In this document: positions 37,901-49,900 of the stretch, one piece after another
How the letters are laid out: every line of letters begins with the position of its first letter
Position numbering within the stretch: position 1 is the stretch's first letter
From: Nectonema munidae
Lineage: Eukaryota; Nematomorpha; Nectonematoida; Nectonematidae
Length of the DNA stretch: 64,000 bases
Reading direction: 5' to 3'
Assembly (NCBI GenBank): GCA_030549495.1
Contig: JAUIRK010000866.1
Location: 1-64,000 of the forward strand
The notes under the pieces: generated by a model
What the model saw: the letters and a program-made list of their open reading frames with translations, nothing else
Told to the model about the DNA's origin: nothing
Database searches by the model: none
Made by a program: the position numbers and the translations under genes

Positions 37901-40900
37901 CACAAGATATGTATTTTTTGGTAGTGCCATTATTAATAAATGAAGCAAAGCTTTTATACTCCTGATTTTTACGTTTCAGATCCAAAATGTGAAGACAAGT
38001 TATCTCTTAATTGGGCCAACTCTGATAAAATCAAGTGGAACAAATTGTAAATACAAAACACAAAAACGCGCTTTCTTACAGTCTGCTTCAAATAAATGAA
38101 AAATCAAGGCTTGAACTTACAACTTGAGGGATGATTTGAATTGGTTTGCACCTGAATTAATAAAATACACCGTAGACACATCATCAGTCCATGCATTGGT
38201 GCTAGCAGTTCTTGGCAAATTCTGAGTTGGAAAAATGTAATAAATAACAAAAATGTTGAAACAACACTCAATTAATGACGAAAGTGAAAACAAAATTAAT
38301 TTATACATACATCAGTTTATTTTCACTGAGCTGATCCTTTGAAGATAAGAATTTTGAAGAGTAATTGCCTGCTTTCTTTATCAATGGATTTCTATTTATT
38401 TAAGTGTCTAATCACTAGAATTTGGTTCCGCGGATCCATGGAACACGAAATCCTGTGTTTCAGAAATTTTGGAATAAAATATCCAACTTTGAGATTCTTA
38501 AAATTTTTCTTCAACTTCAAAAATTATAAATTATTTTATAAATTGTAATTTTTTTGTATTGTAATTTTTAGAATTTGTTTATTATATTTATATAAATTTG
38601 AAGTTAGTTTATATATAATTTGTATTTTTATGAATAATATACATTTTTACTTCTAATTGGTATTTTTAAATTCTAAATACTTTTTTTACTTTTTCTTTAG
38701 TTCTAAATTATCTTTTTTTTTTTTATGAATTAGGATATATTAGAATGTAAAAAATGCGAATTAGAAAAAGACAGTCTAGAACCAAAAAGCAATTTAGAGG
38801 TAAAATGGTATATTATAGCGATATATACGTTGGTATATAAATATTTTAAAATATAAAAATTATTCCTCGAACTTAAGTTGAGCACGAAATAGTTTAAAAT
38901 CTCTTGAACTTTTTATCACAAAATTGAGAACAAGAATCGACAAAAGCATTGTTTCTATTTTATAAAAAGTCATTTTGAATAGCTTTTCAATAAAATCTTT
39001 TGGATATATCTTTTCAAGTTGATTAGAAAAATGTTATTTGAATTTCACTTATATTTATAAACAATATGGATGTTCATTCAAACGAATATTTATATAAGAA
39101 TTGATAAAATCGCCAGAAATGCAGATGCTTTCTGATAACAAATATTTCAAACCGGCAATATCGATGTGACAAAAATCTTTAACATATTTATGCAGATGTA
39201 ACGAATATCGGCATCCACTTCCGCACATGCAGTTCATCCGCAAAAAATTTTACATCCTCTGCGCATCCGTGGATCATTTGAGTTTCAACATTCGCAATGA
39301 CACCGCATCTGAAATTTTCAAACTTTTTTATTTTTTCTATATATACTGCAAAGTTTTTTTTTGGGTTTTTTTAATTTTTATTTTATCCAAAAATTTTTTT
39401 GACAAGTACCTTATTATGATACTGTGAGAATTATTACCTCGGTTCTCATCCAACTATTGTACTTGTATTGTGATAATTACTGCTTCAGTTATCATTCAAT
39501 TAATTACTGTACTTGTAATACTTATTGCCTCAAGTATTGTTCAATTAACTAATCTACTTGTGATGATTATTGCCTCAACTATTCAATTTAAATAATACGT
39601 AGAACAATCAATTAACACTTCGACTTTGTATATATATATACCTCGTTCAATTTTACTTTCGAAATTGTAGCTTATATCTAGTCGAATAAAGCTTTATCTT
39701 TCCTCTGAAGTATTCATCTTACGTACCATGTCAATTTATTCGACTAGTGGTCCGTTTCTTTAACTCCAGCATGACCTCAAAGTTGCTAAAGCCCGATCGT
39801 GTTAATTTAGAGCCAACATCAACGACAGCACCAAGAGAGTGGAGACACTGCCACAAAAGTCTGGAGAATTTTATAACCGAGAGTGGTAACGATGCCCCAG
39901 ACAAGCTAAGAACACTTATAAGCTGCATTTCTTTCACAATATATGAGAACGTAGAAGAATGTACAACCTATGACGAAGCGATAAACACTCTTTCTCGAAT
40001 ATTTGACAAGAAGCCCAACGTAATATTTGCGCGTCACTTACTTGCTGCGAGACGACAAGGTCAGGGAGAGACGTTGGAGCAGTGCATGCAAGGCCTTGTC
40101 AACTTAGCAAAGGAGATAGAATTTAAAAATGTTACCGCGCAAGAATATTGCGAGGATCTCACAAGAGACGCGTTCATCAATGACATTTCATCATCTTTCA
40201 TTAGACAAAGGTTGTTGGAAAACAAAACTCTCGACATGAGAAACGCCTTTGACATTGCACTCTCACTCTACAGATCACAACAAAACGCCACAAAGTACGT
40301 ATCGGATGAAAACTTTGGAGCGGCGGTCTCAATTAGACCTGGTGACAAAAGCGCATCTCCCTAAAATCATATCCAAGAAGCGTCCACTTCTTCAGAAGAT
40401 CTCGATTCGGTTGTGACGAATCAAAACAAAAAGAAGTGCTTCTTTTGTGGCGGTCAACTACACAACAGATCGACGTGTCCCGCTAAAGATGCGACCTGCC
40501 ACTCATGCAAGAAAATCGGTCACTACTCAAAAGTGTGTCGTTCAAAGAATAATAACAACAGGTCGTTAGCAGCAGTTAACGTTAATAAAGCTGCTGAGAT
40601 CATTGCCGCGTTCCCAAGATCGCTTTCAACGGCGATTTCAGTCATTTAGATCAAAGGCCACCTACTTCACGCCTTATACGATTCAGGAAGTTGCGAAAGC
40701 TACATAAACAGCGATACTGTCAAAAGGCTTAAACTTCCTCTCAGTTAATGTAGAAGAGAAATTTAAATGGCTTTATCCAACATGCATACCCGTGTTGACA
40801 AAGAATGTTGTGATGAAATAAAAGCCAATGGTCGGCATTATCATTCGATTAGGCTGGGTGTGATGGATAAACTTTGTACTGACGTTATCTTGGGCCAAGA

Positions 40901-43900
40901 TTTTCAGCGCATGCACAATAAATTCATTGTAGAATATGGAGGATGTGAAGCTGATCTCGTTATTGATGGGAAGATGAGCGTATGCTCTGTCAATCAAGCA
41001 ATCACTCAAACCCCATATTTGTTCTCGAACCTCAATGAACATTGCCGCCCCATCGTAGACAAATCAAGAATATACAGCAGCGAAGACCACAAATTCATTC
41101 AACAAATCAATAAACTGCTGTCAAAAGAAATCATACAAAAAAGTTCCTCGCAGTGAGTGCAGATCGTCATTGCCAAAAACAATTCAAAAAGCATTGACTA
41201 CTTGCGAACGATAAACAGATTTACCGAGCTGGACAGTTATCCACTCCCGAAAATAGACGATATGATTAATAAGTTGGCGAATTACAAAGTGTTTTCTAGC
41301 TTCGATCTCAAGAACGCTTACCACCAAATACCTTTGAATCAAAGCGAGTTCAAATACACTGGTTTTGAAGCGAACAATCGGCTTTATGAATTTACACGAA
41401 TCCCCTTTAGCGTAACAAACGGTGTAGCTGCCTTTCAAAGAATAATGGACACAATTGTTGAAGCGGATAAACTGCAGGATACTTATCCCTATCTCGACAA
41501 TATCACCATCGCTGGAGATGATCAGGCTTCCCATGACAATAATGTTGAAAATTTCCTAAACGCGATTCGCAGAAGAAACTTGACCCTAAATGAGTCAAAA
41601 ACGGTCAAGTCGGTCAACCAGTTATGCGTCCTGGGATATCTTGTGGGTAACAATCGAATTCAACGTGATCCCGAACGGTTGCGCCCTCTAAAAGAACTTC
41701 CTGTTCCTACAAGCACGGCATCACTTCGTCGCGCCATGGATCTCTTCGCTTCTTACGCCAAGTGGTTGTCTCGATTTTCTGATAAAGTCAAACCTCTCGT
41801 CGGTTCACATGGCCCTTTCTTTATCGAAAATTGCCGTAACCGCCTTCGAGATTTTGAAAAAGGATTTGGAGAAAGCGAGTTTAAAATCAGTGAACGAAGA
41901 AAAATCATTTGTGATTCTGAAATAGCTATTTCAGCTACACTTAATCAAGAAGGTAGGCCCGTTGCGTTCATGTCTCGTCCATTGCAAGGGAGCGAGAAAT
42001 TATATCCATCAGTCGAGAAGGAGGCATTATCGATCGTGGAATCTGTCAGAAAGTGGGCCCACTTATTAGCTCGCCGTCCCTTAGAATTGGTAACGGATCA
42101 GCCGTCCGTCGGGTTTATGTTCGATGTATTGCTCTTCTCTGCCAAGCAAGACGAAATTGGAAGATATACATGCCAGCCTTAGCCACCCGCGGTGTTACAA
42201 GACTCTTGCATTTCATTCGCCAACGAAACCTACCTTTCTCAACTGAAGACTTCTGTGTGCATCAAAAGAGAGCTAAACTCTTTATCATTTTCCTTACAAA
42301 GATTTTGAAAAAGCGTATCTTTAAGTGAGCTTGTCTTTATTTTATTAATTGTTTTTATAACAATTTGTAAAGATTTGAAAAGGTTTGGTGACATTGTTTT
42401 ACCGACGAGATGTTGTCTACGAATGACACAATGATAAAAAAAACCTCTGTAGCGGCCAACTATTGACTGTGCACCGTCTGTTCCAGGCGCTAAAATATTT
42501 TTCAAAGAAATGTTTTTTTAAGAAAAAGTTTTCTACAACCTTGAAAATTGTTGAATCCTTTGTATCACTAAACAGAGACTTCTCTAATAAAAATTTCTCT
42601 GTAAATTCTGAATTGTCATCAATATATCTACCATGCGCAAGCAAAAGCGACTGATTGTTGATCATTGTGGATTCATCTATATGTAAAACAAGTTGTTTGA
42701 ATCTTAACTTATCACATAACGTAGTTTCTACGTTTTTTTGGCATTTCATTAATTCTTGCCAATACTGCGTTGTTAATAAACGCAACAAATGAAAGTAAAT
42801 TATTATCAGTTGAACCAAACATTGTGCAACAAATTCTTGGATACAAGGCAGTACCAAATTTTCTCCAATATTATCTGCTTTACCTGATTTCGCAATTAGT
42901 AGAGAAATTTAGTATGATGTTATAAGACCCTTTTCAAGATTATTTCAACTGTTAGAAATATTAAAAACATTGTTTTTAATGCTTTTTTTCAAGTTTTTGA
43001 AATACAGTTCATCTTTCTTAATGGTTACTTAATCGGGAGGGCTTCATCGGAAAATGATTTACTACAAATTAAACATAAAGATAAACTATCATTACTAGGA
43101 CATTGAATAAAACCAAATTTCGAATAATCTGAGGAATATTAACGCCATTTTCTCTTTTCAGCCATTCACAACCGTAGCTATTTAGCATGGATCTAACAGT
43201 TGCTGTAACATCCCCCTATACCCCTTCTAACACAGAAGGAAGGAATGTGTGATGTCATGCAAGTTCATCATCTCATGGTTGTAGTCAAGAGATGACAACA
43301 GGTATTCGTACAATTCATTCCCACTAACGATGTGAGTGTGTCAAGTTCGCATATTTACGTAAGAGTCTTCGTGTCTTGTTTTATCAGCGTGTGTCAATCT
43401 TATTAATGCATCATTATGATTGGGCAAATGGAGAAGATATGTCAATGATCAAATGCAAAGAATGAAAACTTAACTGTAAATTATATATCAAAAATATATA
43501 AAATTTAGGGAACAAATCTCGTCGAAAGTCCCCTTGATATTAAACGCCCAAAATAAAAATTATAAACCCCCCAGGGGCGATAATGAAGAGGGTGGGAACC
43601 CATGCTCTAAGATGTCAAATTTTATATCCGCATCGACATTTGCGGATACGAAAAATTTAACATATAGGATATGTTGTTTACATTTACATCTAATAAAAAC
43701 AAAAAAATTCTAGACGAAGAATTCATGGTAGACTTTGTTAATAAACTAGAAATTTTATGAAAGAAGGGAAATTTCGTTTAACGTAAAATAAATTTGATAA
43801 AAATATTTGAATACTTAACATTACGTTTACTTGCTCATTTTTTAATTTGTAGTTTAAAATAAATTTTTTGATTTAGGATTTTATTATTTTACCTATTTTG

Positions 43901-46900
43901 TGGCTAACTTACAAAACAAAGAATATTCATAACAAAAATAAAAATTCCTTGCTCATTTGGTTGTCATCAAAAGAACCCGCGATTTTTGTTATAGATAAAA
44001 TATATTATGTAAGATAATTGTAAAAAGACTTTGAATTCACCTGTCATTTCGTGAAATTATTCAAAAACGAAAAATTAAATTTTAGAGTTTTTAAGAGAAA
44101 AAGCGCATGCTTCTTTCAGGAAGGAAATGGATCAAAATTGGCATCAAGAAAACATTGTTTTGTCATAGTTGAAAATTTTCTTGCTGTGATTGTCAATCAA
44201 GATACCACACGGTGTTGGGTTTGATTCAGCATCAAGCTTTTTTTTGTTCATAATGCGATATAAGCTGTACACTCGCGCTTGTTGATGAAAAACCTTTATC
44301 TTTCAATCATACTTGCCCAAATTGATTAGTCGGTACAAATGGCAATTGCGATTTGTAGGGTTAAAATTGGCATCATTGATCGATCATTTTACAAAGATTT
44401 TATTGCAATATTGTAAGTTAAACTTATATATCAAATTTGACTTACCTTTTTAGTAGTCAGAAACATAAGATGTTCATACAAATGGGCCATTCCTGAAGCG
44501 AATGGTGGATCATTTGTGGCTCCTTGTAAAAATAGAAAAAGCAAATAAATTTGTGTCAATTGTATTAAAAATTGTGATAACAATAAATTGCAATTTCATT
44601 TAAATCACTGATAAAGAAAAATTAAACAAGTGAGAAAACTTCCTAGAAAAAGCATTTAAAAGAGGTTTCAAAAAAGTTACAAAAAATTTAGTTATATTTT
44701 CTTCAAGTGGGGTGTGATTGCTTTCTTATATCGCATTTGAAAAATGTTGAAGAGTCCCGTATTATTCAAGTGAATTAATTTGTCCTTTTTCTTGTTGTTA
44801 TCTATATATTATCTTATAATGTCTATACTATATACTATAACATTATTATTTTTTATCTCAGCTCCAATTTTTAAAATGGTGGTTTTTTTCTTTTTCTATA
44901 CAGTTGACTACATCTAATCAGGAAATCACTATTTCGGACCTTTGTTAATCTGGCTGATTATTCTGGAAATTGTTAATCGGTAAAATTCTTAAGTAATTTT
45001 TGAAATTAACTCAAATATTTTCATTTTTTTGTTTTTATAACTTTTCAGCCTTATTTTTGCAAGAAAATTTTTTTAAAAAATTGTTGATATTTACTGAATT
45101 GAAAATCAATTTTAAAAAAAAATATTAAAAGTCATTTAAAAAGAAATCAATTGAGAAAGTTCTAAAAATAGCCTGTTACACTAAGTTTCAAAGATAAAGT
45201 AAAAATTTTGAAAAAAAATGAAAGCGGTGTGAGTGTTGGAAAATTATGCGAAAATTATATCAACTGTATATGATATAAAAAAGCGTAAGTGAAAGAAAAA
45301 CAACGAAGTCTTGTAAACGTTCAGAATTGGAGCATGTTCTTATAAAATGTTTTAAGCTGCGAGAAAGCGAAGGTGTTTCTGGTGAAATTATAGGAGAGCG
45401 GGCCAAAAGTTTCATCAAGATTTAAATTTACAGAATGAGTGTAATTACTCTGAAGTTTGGCTATGGCGGTTCAAACAGGGCATGCGGTTTAAAATTTTAT
45501 TTAATTGAGAAAAACGTTCAACTGATAAGGACTATGTCAATAAATTTGTTGAATAGTTTGTAATGAAATTTTTACTCCGTATCAAATTTATAGTGCAAAT
45601 GAAACAGCATTGTTTGGAATTGGATGCCGGGAAAATGGCTCACAAGTCAAGAAGCAGGTTCATCAAAAGGTTTCAAAACTTCGAATGAGCGTCTTACTGT
45701 CTTCTTCAAATGCTGCAGGAACTCACAAATGTAAACTATCGGTTGTTGGAAAGAGTTAGCACCCTCGTCATTCTATAGAATGTCCAATTATCCTGTGATT
45801 TATCGAGCAAACAAAAAAGCGTGGATAAGAAGTAACAGAACATTAGAGTGTTTTGAGAATAATTTTGTTCGAGAAGCAAAATCAAATTGAAACTCCCTTG
45901 GTCTAGATCCGAACTGTAAAATACTTCTTCTTCTAGAGTCTAGACAATTGTTCAGCACATCCAAATGCAGATCTTTTAGCAAAGAATGGATTTTTTTTGG
46001 TTTTTCTTCCGGCAAATTGTACTTTATTAATTCAACGTGTAGACAACTCAATTCGGCACTCTTTAAAAGCCAAGTATCACAATCACTTTATGAAAAGTGT
46101 TCTAAATGATGTCAATTCTCAGAGAGTCGTTTTAGAATTTCTCAAAGAATATATTCTTAAAAATATGGTTCATGCTTTGGCCTCTGGATACAAGTCGAAT
46201 CAACTACTTTAAAAATAGTCGGAATTTTCTGTTTATAACAAATATTTTAGAAGAAATTGTTCGAACAAAAACAAGAGTTATCTGAAAGTAAGAGAATTTT
46301 GGAAGATTTAAATTTATTTGCTTGTGAAATAAGTAATCCTAAGGGTAAATGCATTGTAACAAAGATGAACGAATCTAACATTGATGCATGGATAAGCATA
46401 GATGAAATGAGTGTTTTTGCATTTTTTCATAAGTAAAAAGGCATTCTTTCAAAAATATAAAGAAATGGAACAAAATTTACTTATTGAATCACAAAAATTT
46501 GTTTTATACAAATGTCAATCATCATTTAGAGAAGTATGATTGGCAATCATCTCTGTACAGATGATGATTGATATTTGTCTAGATGAATTTCGCAATTGGC
46601 ATCAGTACAACTGTCAATCATATGTCAGACTCTCATTTTTACCAGTACTATATAATATAAATAAAATATTTAAGAGAATCGAATATTTGTATGAGAATCG
46701 TGAATATAATTTGACTTGCTCCTCACTGACTAACTACATCTACTAATTGACCAACTTTCTTAAGAGGACTAGTTAATTGGTTAATTTATGAATTGGCCAA
46801 CTGAATGAATTTATTACTACCATAGTACTTTTTAACTAAATTATGATTGTACTTATCATTACTTTATATTATTTTGCGTACTTCACCATAAAGATATCTT

Positions 46901-49900
46901 CGGGTAAACAACTAAAGCTTTGGTGTTTGACCCTAAAATCCCTTGAATAAATTTGAATCACTAAAAAATAATTTTGTCCTTATACAAGGATTTTATAAAT
47001 TTAAAAAAACCCTTATTTTTCTTCTGAACAAAATTAAAATACAAAAAAAAGCACAAAAATACTTCAAGAATCTTCTTTTTATTTTTCTTTATTCAAAAGG
47101 AGAAATTGAAATTTTTTTTAACCAAATTGGACATCTTGCTCAATCAATTCTTTTCATTCAAATTCTGATATCTTTTATATGACTAGGCAATTTACTTAAG
47201 GGGTAATTTGTTAGTAATAAATATATTTTATTATCTTATATTTAGTTTTAACATTTTAAAAGTTAATATGCGCTTTGTGTTTTTGGTTTAGAAGTTATTT
47301 GAGGTTATATTGTTAAAATCACATTACAATCTTACTTATGTACAATCTTATTTAATCTGGGATGTGTTGAAAGTTTTTTCTATTTACTTTTAATCTACGA
47401 TCTACTGCTAATCCTTTCCCACTTTCTAATTTAAAGACAATGCATTTACCTCTCTTCAAAATGAAATAGATTCAAGTAAGATATAAGCTACTATTTCGAT
47501 TATTTTATTCTCCCTTTTGTATAAATTTTGTCGTGGGTGTAATTTTTTCTCGGTAAAATTTTTAGCGGTTGAATTTGCGAACAACTTGAATTTGGGGAAA
47601 AATAGAAGTTTTTGGGGTAATGAGGGCAAATTATTATCATGCTGAGAAAAAATAATCTAAAAAAAATTTAAAAGTCAATTTTATGAAAAATTTGCTTTTA
47701 TAAGGTTTAAAAATTGGCTTAAAAATTTGTCGAAGAAAAAAACGTTATTCAGATTTTTTTGAGTTATAGTAAAAAATCATATAACTTAAGGTATTTTTAG
47801 ACTTGAAATTCTAAATGTGTCTGTTAATTTTACAATTTTTAAAATGATCCTTCAATCTTGGATCTAGAAACTTCCCAATTTTGTGATTTCAGATACAAAC
47901 TAGAGAGAATTTTAGGCTCTTTTAAACTCAATGTCATCTCTTGAAGCATGGATTAAAAAAGACAAAAATAATTTATTTCAATAATGAAGTCCCTAAGATA
48001 TATATAAGCCCAGTAAGTTTTTCAAAATAAATATGTTCCCCAAATATTTTTGTCAACCCTTTCTTTACAATAATTTTTCAAGCTATTAAAAAACATTTTG
48101 CTTGAAAAAAGTGATAGCAACAATACGTTTCAATTTTAAGAGACAAAAGCTTACCGTTGTCCACAAACATAACGGCACCCCCTTTTCTTGTACTCGGGCT
48201 GCTGATCAAAAGAGCCTTCAATCCGTTTTTGAAGTAAATGCCTCGATATTTTCTTTTGTCCGTTTCAGGCTTTTGGATATCATCCACCACTTTGATTACA
48301 TGTTCTTCTATTCCATCCTTCAAGATTGGTGATCTGTAAACATAATTTTTATCTTTATAGCCAATGGTGGACTCTCATTTTAGAAACTTATTATTTTATA
48401 GCATTTTTCTCGTTTCTTCATTTCTCGGTATAAAATTGCTTACGTTATATTTTACCGCATGAAAATTATTGGACAGACTTTTAAGCCGTAAGAAGAAACT
48501 AAATATTAAAGATGATCATTATATTTCAATATCGATTTGGTTAGTGTTGGTTGTGTGAAATCCAAACGTGTAACTTGTTTGAACTAAGAACGATATTTCT
48601 ACATTTTCGCTGTTTAAAGTTGAGATTTCTTTGGGTTTCTGACTTTAAAGGTTTATAAAATGGACATAATTTATTAAAATGTTTATTTGTTAGTCTCAGA
48701 TCAATCCTCTTTAAATTGTGATATTAAAAGTCAAATCTTAGAAGTTTCTAATTTTTAACAATTCAGAGAGGTAAGTGGAGTTTTTATAATTTTTCATAAG
48801 TTTATCAGAATTTTTTTTTAATTTTTTGTTAAACAATTGTGATTTATCGTGTTGAATGCGAATCTAAAACTTAATTTCGGAAAAATATTTTATTTATTTC
48901 TTTGTAAAAGAGCAGAATAGTGGAATGGATAAAGCAAACAAAATCAATTACACTGCATACCTGTATACTGTTATAATACGCCTATAACATAGAGATCATT
49001 TAAAATTCATTATTTCCATCCTTTTTGAAAATAACGATTTTACATCGATGCCTCCCCATTCTTATTCTGCCAAATCATATAGGGAGCAAACTTTATCCAT
49101 AGAAAATATCAAATTAAATACAGAGGAATGAATATCTTGGTGCAAGTTAGTAGTATGTGATTGAGTAGAGTGAATAAAATGTCTGGTTATCAGAAGGCTT
49201 TCTAATCCCTTATACTTGAAAGAAGACAAAGAAGTTGATCTTAAACTCCTCTTTTCTCCGTAAATATTCTTCAAGGTTAATAAATACATATATAGTTCAA
49301 AGGCTTTGCTGCTTTTTGATTATACTTGTATCTTACATCGCTTACCATAGTCAATCCATTGCAATTTCTAATTTTCTTTTTTAATAATGCCCATGTTTTT
49401 GATTTGTAATGGATTTTCATCAAAATTACAATAATTAAAAACATAATAAGGAACTAAAATAATAATGGCCACGCGGTGACTATTGTGGGTAGTAAAAAAG
49501 TTATATGAATGAATATAGGTCAACTTTTTAAGGAATAAGTGTATCATATATATTTACAAAATTCGGGGAACTCCTGCAGAATAACTGCACGAGAAGGAAA
49601 ACTGCCCCAATTTAAGAGGTCTTTTTAGGGAAAATTTAAAAGTTTGTTAAAATCCACTAATATAGAGTTTGAAAAATGGAAACAAAAGTTTGCATAAGGT
49701 TTGACAAAAAAGAAGTAAAAATGCACAAAACTAAGAATATATAACATTCTGTGAGAATGATCATTTGTCTTTTTATGTAAAATAAAATAGTCTTATCCGA
49801 CATTAAAATATATAATTACGCATACTGATAAAAAATGGAATTTTTCTCTCATTCAACAAAATTCGTAAAATTTAAATGATATAGATTTTGTCTAATTTAA

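Noticed and set aside
40413-42182. Domesticated host gene derived from an LTR element
   Set aside because: The element still has its LTR-like start and usual order of parts, is broken and truncated, and lies antisense in an intron, so it is read as a fossil.
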